Positions 38,687 to 46,989 of a DNA stretch of 64,000 nucleotides are shown one piece after another. The DNA is from Marivirga harenae (GTDB lineage: Bacteria; Bacteroidota; Bacteroidia; Cytophagales; Cyclobacteriaceae). A program made the position numbers and the translations under genes. Numbering within the stretch: position 1 is the first letter of the stretch; the number at the start of each line of letters is the position of its first letter. The notes under the pieces were generated by a model, which saw nothing but the letters and a program-made list of their open reading frames with translations, was not told where the DNA came from and made no database searches. Location: the NCBI RefSeq assembly GCF_030534335.1, contig NZ_CP130565.1, positions 827,501-891,500 of the forward strand. The letters are read 5' to 3'.

Positions 38687-39389
38687 CTTATTGAGCATTT
38701 CACTTTTTGGTCAAGTACCAAATAGCAGTGACAATGTTGATACTGTTCAGCAAAGAGTTGTGGAACCGAAGCGTCCAAAGGTGCCCAAATCCTTCTTTAT
38801 TCCAACTGGACTGAGAATCGGGACTGACTTAGTTGCCTTAGGCGTGAGTGCATTTGGAAATAATCGACAACGATATGAGGTTCAAGGAGATATTGATTTC
38901 CATAGAATTTATTTGACTGGATCTTATGGAGTTAGTCAATATTTGATAAGAGCTAACAACTTTAATTATGCCAATTCAGGGAATTATTATAGAATTGGAC
39001 TAGAAGCTGACTTCCTGAAATTTGACCCCGATCACAATACTTTGACTTTTGGGTTAAGATATGCAAGAGCCAACTATTCTGAATCCTTAGTAACTAGTAT
39101 AATTGATCCCGTTTACGGGCTTTATGACCAAAATTTAACCAATGAAAACGTTGGAGCACGCTGGTTTGAAATGACAACTGGGCTGAGAGTCATGGTTTTA
39201 AAAAATCTCTATATGGGATACAATTTTAGAATTCAATTGAACAGAAAGTTATTCAATACAGATCAATTCAGTTCATATGATATCCCGGGTTTTGGAAGGG
39301 CGGAATTCAAAAACAGATGGACCTTCAATTATTATTTAGCCTACAGAATAGCCTGGAGGGAAAAGCAAATTATGGAAAAAACTCGTTAA
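38655..39389 (+). CDS. DUF6048-family outer-membrane protein
   Basis: A 244-residue protein with a signal peptide (LILSCLFFSLLSISLFGQ) and a Pro-rich stretch (PKRPKVPK), then alternating beta strands with aromatic ends (FIPTGLRIGTDLVALG, TLTFGLRYARANY, NLYMGYNFRIQL) that suggest an 8-10 strand barrel. It matches DUF6048. The ATG is 32 bp inside the preceding gene, so the two are coupled. Its last 4 bases overlap the converging ftsY stop. Confidence 0.8.
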   Translation: MRLILSCLFFSLLSISLFGQVPNSSDNVDTVQQRVVEPKRPKVPKSFFIPTGLRIGTDLVALGVSAFGNNRQRYEVQGDIDFHRIYLTGSYGVSQYLIRANNFNYANSGNYYRIGLEADFLKFDPDHNTLTFGLRYARANYSESLVTSIIDPVYGLYDQNLTNENVGARWFEMTTGLRVMVLKNLYMGYNFRIQLNRKLFNTDQFSSYDIPGFGRAEFKNRWTFNYYLAYRIAWREKQIMEKTR

Positions 39390-40345
39390 ACTCGTTTAAA
39401 AAATGAGTCAACAAATTCCATTTTGTTGAACACTTGCAAATCCTCTACTTTTTCACCGACTCCGATATATTTTACAGGAATTTTGAATTCTTCGGAAATA
39501 CCAATTACTACACCCCCTTTTGCTGTCCCATCCAATTTAGTGATGGCCAAAGCACTAACTTCAGTGGCTTTCGTAAACTCTCGAGCTTGAATCATGGCGT
39601 TTTGACCAGTAGATCCATCCAACACTAACAGTACCTCATGAGGAGCTTCACTTACAAACTTCTGAATTACCCTTTTAATTTTAGACAACTCATTCATTAA
39701 ATTGACTTTGGTGTGTAATCTACCCGCTGTATCTATAATTACAATATCAGCTTCTTCCTCAACCCCTTGCTTTACAGCATCAAAAGCCACTGAGGCCGGA
39801 TCGGTATTCATTCCATGGGAAACTACTGGAACATCAATTCGTGCTCCCCACATCTTCAATTGGTCTACAGCAGCTGCACGAAAAGTATCGGCAGCACCCA
39901 AAATAACTTTTTTACCTTGTTTTTTATATTGAGCAGCTAATTTGCCAATGGTAGTAGTTTTACCCACTCCATTTACGCCCACAACCAATAAAACATAAGG
40001 TTTTTTAATCTCTTCAGGAAGAGAAAAATCTTTTAGATCGTCAGTATTGTTTTCAGAAAGCAGTCCGGCTATTTCTTCTCTTAGGATTTTATCGAGTTCG
40101 CTTGTTCCCAAATATTTTTCACGGGCCACTCGCTCTTCAATGCGGTCAATAATTTTTACCGTAGTATTGACCCCCAAATCAGAACTAATTAGAATCTCCT
40201 CTAATTCATCTAATACATCCTCATCAACTTGAGATTTACCAACTACAGTACGCCCAAGCTTGGTAAAGAAACTATCCTTGGTTTTTTCCAAGCCCTTGTC
40301 GAGCGACTCTTTTTTTTCTTTAGAGAAAATCTTGAAAATACTCAT
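39386..40345 (-). CDS. ftsY: signal recognition particle receptor FtsY
   Basis: A 319-residue SRP GTPase that receives ribosome-SRP complexes at the membrane. It has the NG domain only, with a short Lys-rich N-terminus in place of the long acidic A domain. G1 is GVNGVGKTTTIGKLA, followed by ADTFRAAAVDQL, DTAGR and the TKLDGTAKGG motif. It sits downstream of the rpmB-rpmG-DUF4295 group but is separated from it by a terminator hairpin. Confidence 0.95.
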   Translation of the reverse strand: MSIFKIFSKEKKESLDKGLEKTKDSFFTKLGRTVVGKSQVDEDVLDELEEILISSDLGVNTTVKIIDRIEERVAREKYLGTSELDKILREEIAGLLSENNTDDLKDFSLPEEIKKPYVLLVVGVNGVGKTTTIGKLAAQYKKQGKKVILGAADTFRAAAVDQLKMWGARIDVPVVSHGMNTDPASVAFDAVKQGVEEEADIVIIDTAGRLHTKVNLMNELSKIKRVIQKFVSEAPHEVLLVLDGSTGQNAMIQAREFTKATEVSALAITKLDGTAKGGVVIGISEEFKIPVKYIGVGEKVEDLQVFNKMEFVDSFFKRV

Positions 40346-40444
40346 TCTAATATGGTTTAAAGGTAATGGTAATTAGAGGCTTACAATAATACGAAATATT
40401 AACACTAAAGTCATTAAGAAACGGATAATAGCAGAAGTGTACAA

Positions 40445-40471
40445 ACAAAAAAAGTCCCAAAAGAGGGACTT
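40445..40471 (-). terminator. rho-independent terminator after the rpmB-rpmG-DUF4295 operon
   Basis: On the minus strand AAGTCCC pairs with GGGACTT across a 6-base loop and is followed by a run of seven T. It lies 29 bp after the DUF4295 stop. Confidence 0.8.
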
Positions 40472-40499
40472 AAATCAATTTAAACCTTAAAAACTACAA

Positions 40500-40649
40500 T
40501 TATTTTTTAAGTGCCTCTTTGGCCATATCCAAAGGTACCATTTCTTCACGGAAAGAATAAACTCCGTTTTTTGACTTTACTGCTTTGATTATTTTAGCAT
40601 AACCTTTAGCGTCTTTATCTTTTAAACTTGCTACAACTTTCTTAGCCAT
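40500..40649 (-). CDS. DUF4295 small basic protein
   Basis: A 49-residue protein from the ATG at 40649 (MAKKVVASLKDKDAKGY, ending MAKEALKK-stop). It starts 2 bp after the rpmG stop. Small Lys-rich proteins of the DUF4295 family sit exactly here, behind L28 and L33, in many Bacteroidota, which suggests a ribosome-associated role, but none is established. Confidence 0.85.
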   Translation of the reverse strand: MAKKVVASLKDKDAKGYAKIIKAVKSKNGVYSFREEMVPLDMAKEALKK

Positions 40650-40651
40650 GA

Positions 40652-40834
40652 TTACTTAATTTCTTTGTGAACAGTATATTTCTTCAAAATTGGATTATAT
40701 TTTTTCAACTCCAATCTCTCTGTTGTGTTTTTTCTGTTTTTGGTCGTGATATAACGAGAAGTACCTGGAGCGCCAGTTTGTTTGTGCTCTGTACATTCTA
40801 AAATAACCTGAACTCTATTTCCTTTCTTAGCCAT
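40652..40834 (-). CDS. rpmG: 50S ribosomal protein bL33
   Basis: A 60-residue protein with the L33 pattern [12 protein letters not shown] and [19 protein letters not shown]. The zinc-type CxxC pairs are absent, so this is the zinc-free form apart from one Cys. It is the middle gene of rpmB-rpmG-DUF4295, 29 bp after rpmB. Confidence 0.95.
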   Translation of the reverse strand: MAKKGNRVQVILECTEHKQTGAPGTSRYITTKNRKNTTERLELKKYNPILKKYTVHKEIK

Positions 40835-40863
40835 TGTGCTTTATATTTTTTAGCAATAGAAAA

Positions 40864-41103
40864 TTATACTAATACATTACCGTTTTCACGTGCTTTCTTC
40901 AATACAGAAGTAAGACCATTTTTATTAATGGTTCTGATTGCGCTTGCAGATACTTTTAAAGTGATCCACTTGTCTTCCTCAGGAAGATAAAACCTTTTCT
41001 TTTGCAAATTTGGCAAAAATCTTCTTTTGGTTTTATTATTTGAGTGCGAAACATTGTTTCCCACTTGTGGTCTTTTTCCGGTAATTTGACAAACTCGTGC
41101 CAT
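40864..41103 (-). CDS. rpmB: 50S ribosomal protein bL28
   Basis: A 79-residue protein with the L28 signature: [33 protein letters not shown] and a C-terminal STxRTINKxG-like stretch ([12 protein letters not shown]). First gene of its operon, with a likely promoter at 41146-41176. Confidence 0.95.
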   Translation of the reverse strand: MARVCQITGKRPQVGNNVSHSNNKTKRRFLPNLQKKRFYLPEEDKWITLKVSASAIRTINKNGLTSVLKKARENGNVLV

Positions 41104-41145
41104 ATCTATCTAAATTAATTTTGTTGTCGATTTCAAATTGGTCTG

Positions 41146-41176
41146 CAAATATCGGCAATATTTTGATAATCACAAA
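41146..41176 (-). promoter_or_regulatory. likely promoter of rpmB
   Basis: On the minus strand a TTTG (41173-41176) and GATATTTG (41146-41153) are separated by 19 bp. This matches the Bacteroidota TTTG / TAnnTTTG pattern with one mismatch. The leader to the ATG is about 40 bp. Confidence 0.55.
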
Positions 41177-41289
41177 CCTTAGCGGAAAAATACCGCCTTA
41201 TTTTTTGGTTTTCCAAGGGATTGCCGTCCTGATTTGTTAGATTTACATTTCAAGAGTGTGCAATTTACTAATTTTTAAACTTTAAAGCT

Positions 41290-42570
41290 ATGATTGAAGA
41301 AATCAAAAACAGTCAACAAGCCATTGACATGGAAAATAAGCATGGAGCTCATAATTACCATCCGCTGCCTGCCGTTTTGGCTAAAGGAGATGGAGTTTTC
41401 CTTTGGGATGTAGAAGGGAAAAAATATTATGACTTCTTATCTTCATACAGTGCGGTTAACCAAGGACACAGCCACCCAAGAATATTAGAAACCCTTAAAA
41501 AACAAGCTGAAACACTAACTCTAACATCAAGGGCTTTCTACAATAATATTCTAGGGCCATTTGAAAAATACATCACTGAATATTTTGGCTTCGATAAGGT
41601 ATTACCCATGAATTCTGGTGCAGAGGCAGTGGAAACTGCTTTAAAAATTGCCAGAAAATGGGCGACTGAGAAAAATGGTGTTGCTCCAAATGCTGGTAAA
41701 GTAATAGTAGCAGAGCAAAATTTTCATGGCAGAACAACTACTATCATTTCCTTTTCGAGTGATGCTAATGCCAAAAAGAACTTTGGCCCTTACAATCCTG
41801 GTTTTATAAAAATTCCTTACAACGATACTGAGGCTTTAGACAAAATTTTAGAAGGAGAAGATGATGTGGTTGGATTCTTGGTGGAGCCAATTCAAGGAGA
41901 AGCAGGAGTTTACAGACCTGACAATGATTATTTAAGAAAGTGTAAGGAGATCTGTAAAAAACATAACGTACTGTTTATTGCTGATGAGATTCAGACAGGA
42001 ATAGCTAGAACTGGAAGTTTATTAGCTGTTTGTGGTGATTGTACTTGTCAAGGCCATTGCGAAAAGCAATCTACTTATGTAGAGCCAGACATTCTAATCT
42101 TAGGTAAAGCTTTATCAGGAGGTTTTTATCCTGTTTCAGCTGTTTTAGCTAATGATCACATAATGGAGGTATTAACTCCCGGTACTCATGGTTCGACTTT
42201 TGGAGGAAACCCACTTGGCGCTGCCATTGCCTTAACCGCATTGGAAGTAGTGAAAGACGAGAAACTAGCTCAGAATGCAAGAAAATTAGGACAACTATTT
42301 AGAGATAGAATGCAGAAATTCGTGGATTCATCTGACATGGTCAACCTTGTGAGAGGAAAGGGACTTTTAAATGCTGTAGTTATCAATGATTCAGAGGACA
42401 GTTCCACGGCATGGGATATTTGCATGGCTCTAAAAGAAAATGGTTTATTAGCAAAACCGACTCATGGTAACATTATTCGATTTGCACCACCTTTGGTTAT
42501 AACTGAGGAGCAATTGAATGAGTGCTGTGACATTATAGAAAAAACGATTACGGACTTTAAGAAAAAGTAA
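41290..42570 (+). CDS. rocD: ornithine aminotransferase
   Basis: A 426-residue class III PLP aminotransferase converting ornithine and 2-oxoglutarate to glutamate semialdehyde and glutamate. Seen: HGAHNYHPLPAVL and FLSSYSAVNQGHSHP (typical of OAT), PMNSGAEAVE, ADEIQTG and the PLP Lys273 in LGKALSGG. Between them, residues 248-257 hold four Cys (CGDCTCQGHC), an insertion not present in classic OATs. It stands alone, with its own terminator at 42584. It is divergent from rpmB. Confidence 0.92.
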   Translation: MIEEIKNSQQAIDMENKHGAHNYHPLPAVLAKGDGVFLWDVEGKKYYDFLSSYSAVNQGHSHPRILETLKKQAETLTLTSRAFYNNILGPFEKYITEYFGFDKVLPMNSGAEAVETALKIARKWATEKNGVAPNAGKVIVAEQNFHGRTTTIISFSSDANAKKNFGPYNPGFIKIPYNDTEALDKILEGEDDVVGFLVEPIQGEAGVYRPDNDYLRKCKEICKKHNVLFIADEIQTGIARTGSLLAVCGDCTCQGHCEKQSTYVEPDILILGKALSGGFYPVSAVLANDHIMEVLTPGTHGSTFGGNPLGAAIALTALEVVKDEKLAQNARKLGQLFRDRMQKFVDSSDMVNLVRGKGLLNAVVINDSEDSSTAWDICMALKENGLLAKPTHGNIIRFAPPLVITEEQLNECCDIIEKTITDFKKK

Positions 42571-42583
42571 TTCTTGAAAACCT

Positions 42584-42615
42584 AAAAGCCTGGATGTTAA
42601 TTCAGGCTTTTTTTG
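42584..42615 (+). terminator. rho-independent terminator after rocD
   Basis: AAAAGCCTG pairs with CAGGCTTTT across a 10-base loop, followed by more T residues; it begins 13 bp after the rocD stop. Confidence 0.8.
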
Positions 42616-42693
42616 TGAATTTATCTCGATCTGAAATAAGATAAAAATAACTGTCTCTGCTGAAATTTAGCTTTGGTTTAAATTTTTGCAGGA

Positions 42694-43233
42694 TCATCTT
42701 TCTCGAACATAATGAAGCTGACTAACTTGATTTAAATATATTTTTGATTCAACAAGGTTAAATTTCAGCTCCTTTGGCAGATCAGTAAATAATGGCGAGC
42801 CCCCACCTAATAAAACGGGGATTGTAGTTATTATCATTTCATCAATCAAGTCTTCTCTTAGGAAATTTCTGATTGTAGTTCCTCCATCTATATAAAGATT
42901 ATTATGCCCTCTTTGATAAATTTGAGCTAGAATTTCCGACAACTCTCCTTTCAACAAAAAAGCTCGTTTGCTATGAGATTCTGGTATTTCATACAACTTT
43001 TCGCTCAAAACATAAACAGGCTTTGTATATGGCCAATCAACATCAAATCCTAGTACTGTTTCAAAAGTTTTCCGTCCCATGACAACAGCATCAATTTCCT
43101 TGTTGAATTTTGTATAACCCATGTCTGAATTATCAGGATTTGGTATTTCATGCAACCAATCAATGTCCCCATTTTTATCTGCAATATATCCGTCTAAACT
43201 TGTTGCAATGAAAACGCAGTTTTTTCTGTTCAT
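42694..43233 (-). CDS. dihydrofolate-reductase-like (RibD C-terminal family) protein
   Basis: A 179-residue protein from the ATG at 43233. It opens with VFIATSLDGYIADKNGDIDWL, then has VVMGRKTFE, PVYVLS, LYIDGGTTIRNFL and a C-terminal LVESKIYLNQVSQLHY. These are the marks of the YwjB/RibD-C branch of the DHFR fold, which binds NADPH. True DHFR activity is uncertain; many members are uncharacterised reductases. It is followed by nothing obvious and preceded 70 bp upstream by the HisA-like gene. Confidence 0.85.
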   Translation of the reverse strand: MNRKNCVFIATSLDGYIADKNGDIDWLHEIPNPDNSDMGYTKFNKEIDAVVMGRKTFETVLGFDVDWPYTKPVYVLSEKLYEIPESHSKRAFLLKGELSEILAQIYQRGHNNLYIDGGTTIRNFLREDLIDEMIITTIPVLLGGGSPLFTDLPKELKFNLVESKIYLNQVSQLHYVRER

Positions 43234-43303
43234 CAACTTTGCTTTTTGAATAATTAAAACCTATTAGTCAATCTAAAACATCATTAGAAGCATTCCTAGA
43301 AGT

Positions 43304-44026
43304 CTAAACCAAGAACTCCTTAAGATCGCTTAGTTTGATATTACCTTCATAATAAGCTTTACCAAAAATTACCGCAAAAACACCCATGTCATTTAACTTT
43401 CGAATATCATCAATATTACGTACTCCTCCACTGGCTAAAACACAGATGTCTGGAAATTCGTCTAAGATGCTTTGATACAAATCAAATGCAGGTCCTGCTA
43501 AAGAACCCTCTTTGCTAATGTCAGTAGTTTTTACATATTTCAATCCTCTATCATAGAAATACCTGATATGCTCAACAATATCAATATCAGTATTTTGCAT
43601 CCATCCTTTGTATGCTATTTTTCCATTTAAAGCATCTGCTCCTAAAGTGATCTTTTCACGACCGTAGGATACGATCCAAGAGGCAAACAGCTCCTTTCTT
43701 TCAACAGCTATACTTGCTGCGGTAATATAATCGGCACCATATTCATAGGCTTTACTAATATCACCATCTGTATTAATACCGCCCGTAAAATCAAGCTCTA
43801 AATCTGTATACCCATGAATAGCTTCTAAGATATGATAATTGACTGGTGACCCACGGTGAGCGCCATCTAAATCTACGATGTGAACCACCTTGATTCCATT
43901 ATCTTCCAACTTCCTTGCCACATCGATAGGCGAATCATCATACACTTTTGCTCCAGCAATATTGGCGCCCTCAACCCTAATAATTTTACCGTCTCGGATG
44001 GCGATGGATGGAATAATTTGAATCAT
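43304..44026 (-). CDS. HisA-like TIM-barrel protein lacking the first catalytic Asp
   Basis: A 240-residue (beta/alpha)8 protein of the HisA/HisF family. Phosphate-binding loops are visible: FTGGINT near 80 and ASGGVRN near 203. The second catalytic Asp is present (GADALNGK, Asp131) and so is the TTDIS strand (Thr168/Asp169). However, the start reads IIPSIAIRDGKIIRVEG: where HisA has PAID with catalytic Asp8, this has Ala9. No other his gene is nearby. It is therefore either a diverged isomerase or a paralogue with another sugar-phosphate substrate; annotation as HisA by similarity alone would be unsafe. Confidence 0.8.
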   Translation of the reverse strand: MIQIIPSIAIRDGKIIRVEGANIAGAKVYDDSPIDVARKLEDNGIKVVHIVDLDGAHRGSPVNYHILEAIHGYTDLELDFTGGINTDGDISKAYEYGADYITAASIAVERKELFASWIVSYGREKITLGADALNGKIAYKGWMQNTDIDIVEHIRYFYDRGLKYVKTTDISKEGSLAGPAFDLYQSILDEFPDICVLASGGVRNIDDIRKLNDMGVFAVIFGKAYYEGNIKLSDLKEFLV

Positions 44027-44251
44027 AGTTATAATGGTTTAAGAGTATGATATTATAAAATGTTGGCGATTTTTCAAGCCTATGCCCTGTTAATATTGCT
44101 TTAAGCTTTAAAGGGCTTTGAAATTACAGCTTAAAACGGAATTTACAAAAGAATCAGGTACAGAAATATTCAATCGTATTATTTTAAAATCTTACAATAG
44201 CATCTTTAAAAGCTAATTTTTTCATAATTTCTCTTTAATTTTGATTAGCTT

Positions 44252-44869
44252 ATGAACCATTACGAAAAACAAATACATCATAGATTAAGCCGCTTTGTCC
44301 CTGATAATTCCGTTGATCTGGCCTTCAATCTTTGGAAAGAAAAACCATTTCGATTCGTGGTTGTGAAAGCCAGACATTCTAAACTTGGTGATTTCAGAAA
44401 AAAACCAAATGAAGATTCGGCCATCATCACTGTCAATGAAAACTTAAATCCGTACTCTTTTCTGATCACATATGTTCATGAAGTGGCACATCATTGGGTC
44501 TATGAAAAATTTAAAGGAAGAGTTTCGCCTCATGGTAATGAATGGAAAAATGCCTTTAAAGATTTGATGTTGCCTTTTCAGATTCCCGAAATTTTTCCTG
44601 AGCCTGTATTGAAAGCTTTGAATGTTTATATGCTTAACCCTAAAGCAGCTTCACTTTCTGATATTCGTTTGGCTAAAGCTTTAAAAACTTTTGACCCTGT
44701 GAATCCTGACGAAATGAGCCTTTTAGAGCTTAAACTTGGACAAAAATTCACGCTTGAAAACCGCCTCTTTGAAAAACATGAAACTCGAAGGACGCGGGTG
44801 AGATGTAAAGAGGTGAAGTCAGGAAAATACTATTTGGTGCATAAAATGGCCATGATTATTCCAGAATAG
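44252..44869 (+). CDS. SprT-like zinc metalloprotease-family protein
   Basis: A 205-residue protein with a zinc motif HEVAHHW (HExxH) at about residue 77 and PHGNEWKNAFKDLM, the typical SprT follow-on where a third ligand sits. The C-terminus (RVRCKEVKSGKYYLVH) resembles the zinc-ribbon end of the family but has only one Cys, so the ribbon is lost. SprT/Spartan relatives act on DNA-protein crosslinks in eukaryotes; bacterial roles are unclear. It converges on the next gene (4 bp between stops). Confidence 0.8.
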   Translation: MNHYEKQIHHRLSRFVPDNSVDLAFNLWKEKPFRFVVVKARHSKLGDFRKKPNEDSAIITVNENLNPYSFLITYVHEVAHHWVYEKFKGRVSPHGNEWKNAFKDLMLPFQIPEIFPEPVLKALNVYMLNPKAASLSDIRLAKALKTFDPVNPDEMSLLELKLGQKFTLENRLFEKHETRRTRVRCKEVKSGKYYLVHKMAMIIPE

Positions 44870-44873
44870 AAAT

Positions 44874-45443
44874 TCAAAAGTCCAGTCTTCGCATCACATG
44901 CTCTTCCACTCTTTCACAAAATACTTGTGGTTTTAGCGTTCTCCAGTTCAAATGCTCAAACTGGCCACCGCAATTGATGTAGGTATCCACATTAAATTGT
45001 TCCCATTCTTCTAAAACAAAATCACGGAAATTAACTCCCACGATCCAGCCATCCTCCACTTCGTCAAACCATTCTTCATAATATTCATCATCCGACCCAT
45101 GAAAATTGAGGATATTTTCACCAATCAGAATGAATTTATTAATCCCCTGTAAAATCATATGCTCGATAATATTTCTCTTTAAATGCATAATATCATTATG
45201 CAAAGTATCATTCCATTCGCCTATCATTTCTATTACCGCTATTCCAACCTCATAATTTGCATACAGGATTTTGATGTAAAGCGTCTCTGAACCGATAGCA
45301 TCCCATGCTGGATCAATATAATATCCATAGATCGTATCTGTAAAAAGTTCATAATTGTATTCTTTCTCATAGAATGGGGATAGTTCATCCTCTGAGGAGT
45401 CATAATATTTTAGCCAGTTATAGTAAGGCTCAATATGGTGCAT
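44874..45443 (-). CDS. conserved-looking acidic protein of unknown function
   Basis: A 189-residue protein with no signal peptide or membrane segment, rich in Asp, Glu, Tyr and Trp. Notable stretches are YNWLKYYDSSEDELSPFY, AWDAIGSETLYIKIL, IEMIGEWNDTLHNDI and a Trp-rich C-terminal half (EYYEEWFDEVEDGWIVG). I do not recognise the family. The regular codon use and a clean ATG support a real gene. It converges on the SprT-like gene. Confidence 0.7.
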   Translation of the reverse strand: MHHIEPYYNWLKYYDSSEDELSPFYEKEYNYELFTDTIYGYYIDPAWDAIGSETLYIKILYANYEVGIAVIEMIGEWNDTLHNDIMHLKRNIIEHMILQGINKFILIGENILNFHGSDDEYYEEWFDEVEDGWIVGVNFRDFVLEEWEQFNVDTYINCGGQFEHLNWRTLKPQVFCERVEEHVMRRLDF

Positions 45444-45746
45444 GCTACAGTTTTAAATAGTTTCGATAAGTTTTATTAATGCGATAAGAAGATAAATAGT
45501 TTTTCAAATCAAGGTTTTCTTCTATTTCCAAATCAGAATTCATTTAAACACTTTTTTAGGTATGCATTAACTTTCTCGTTATGATGTTTTTTTTTAATTC
45601 TTCACTTAATAGTTCCCTGTTCGTTGCCATCGATTGCAAATCAAATAAATCCCATCAAAAACAATACACAAAGTTAGAAGATTTTGCATTCTGGAAAATT
45701 TATCCACTATCCATAAGATTTTGTATATTGATGGAAATTTTTTGAC
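45444..45746. other. 303-bp intergenic region, no gene seen
   Basis: An AT-rich spacer between two divergent genes. It should hold both promoters, but no convincing -7/-33 pair is visible. No RNA gene or repeat was noticed. Confidence 0.4.
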
Positions 45747-46988
45747 ATGAAAAAACTGATCTACTTTTTACCTATTCTTTTGTTAATAAGCTGTGATTTC
45801 GAACCGGAAGTGGCAGACAGAAGCAACGCTCAATGGCAAAACATTGAAAAAGATTTACAAACGGCCTTAATTATGGCTAATGACAGTGATACAATAGACA
45901 TTCCCGAAGGCTACTTTAAATTTACCAAAAGCTTATTGTTGGATGACAAATCAAATATCGTTTTCAAGGGGACTGGGATTGATAAAACTGTCTTATCCTT
46001 TAAAAATCAAGAGGAAGGAGCAGAAGGTATAAAGATTGCGGATTGTAAAAATATTTCATTGGTTGATTTCACTATAGAAGACGCTTCCGGGGATAATATA
46101 AAAATAACCGATACGGACGGTGTCACTTTAAGAAGAGTGAAAGCACAATGGACTGGAAAAGTAAGTGAAAAAAATGGGGCTTATGCAATTTATCCTGTGC
46201 TTTGCAAAAACGTTTTGATTGAAAACTGCATTGCCATCGGTTCTTCAGATGCAGGCATTTATGTGGGTCAGTCTGATTCCGTGATTATTCGAAATAACGA
46301 AGCCTATCAAAATGTAGCTGGCATAGAAAGTGAGAACTCTAATTTTGTAGAGATATATGAGAATATCGCTATTAATAACACTGGTGGAATATTAGTCTTT
46401 GATTTACCTGGATTAACCCAGTATGGAGAAGACATAAAGGTTTATAAAAATGTAGTAAAAGAAAACAACCACCGCAACTTCGCACCTGAAGGAAATATTG
46501 TGGGTGTAGTACCTCCTGGCACAGGCATAATGGTGCTGGCCACCCGAAATGTAGATATTTACGGAAATGATATTATCGACAATCGTTCTGTTGGAGTGGC
46601 AGTAGTTAGCTATGAACTAGTTGCTGCAATCAGTGAAGAAGAAACCGAAGAAGCCGATGCAGAGCAAGCTGGTTCTGCTCAAAGAGTCAATAACAATTAT
46701 GAATTAGATGAAAATTACAACCCTTTCCCGTGGGGAGTAAAAATTAGGCAAAATAATATCCGTAATGATAAATGGTTTGCCACTTTCCAGCATGATTTTG
46801 GTAAGTTATTTAATTTTAAATTCCCTTTTAATCCGCCCGATATCGTATTTGATGGATTTATGGCAGAAGGAAAAACTGCTAAAGATATATTATGCATTGA
46901 CCAAAAAGATGTGCATTTTGTCAATTTGGATGCTCCAAATGATTTGGAAAATATGAATACAGACTTAGATGAATTTGCTTGTGATTAA
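45747..46988 (+). CDS. parallel beta-helix lipoprotein
   Basis: A 413-residue lipoprotein: signal MKKLIYFLPILLLISC with the Cys at 16. From about residue 40 a right-handed parallel beta-helix runs through repeated NosD-like coils (NISLVDFTIED, VTLRRVKA, VLIENCIAIGSSDAGIYV, VIIRNNEAYQNVAGIE, VDIYGNDIIDN). A loop rich in Glu and Ala (ISEEETEEADAEQAG) interrupts the end. Such proteins bind or cut carbohydrate. It is followed at once (1 bp) by a diheme cytochrome gene. Beta-helix protein plus diheme cytochrome is a known recurrent pair (TIGR03805/TIGR03806, from memory) without an assigned function. Confidence 0.83.
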   Translation: MKKLIYFLPILLLISCDFEPEVADRSNAQWQNIEKDLQTALIMANDSDTIDIPEGYFKFTKSLLLDDKSNIVFKGTGIDKTVLSFKNQEEGAEGIKIADCKNISLVDFTIEDASGDNIKITDTDGVTLRRVKAQWTGKVSEKNGAYAIYPVLCKNVLIENCIAIGSSDAGIYVGQSDSVIIRNNEAYQNVAGIESENSNFVEIYENIAINNTGGILVFDLPGLTQYGEDIKVYKNVVKENNHRNFAPEGNIVGVVPPGTGIMVLATRNVDIYGNDIIDNRSVGVAVVSYELVAAISEEETEEADAEQAGSAQRVNNNYELDENYNPFPWGVKIRQNNIRNDKWFATFQHDFGKLFNFKFPFNPPDIVFDGFMAEGKTAKDILCIDQKDVHFVNLDAPNDLENMNTDLDEFACD

Positions 46989-46989
46989 A

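Noticed and set aside
46715-46924. Antisense coding frame inside the beta-helix gene
   Set aside because: Shadow frame of a well-supported gene with no start context or family match.
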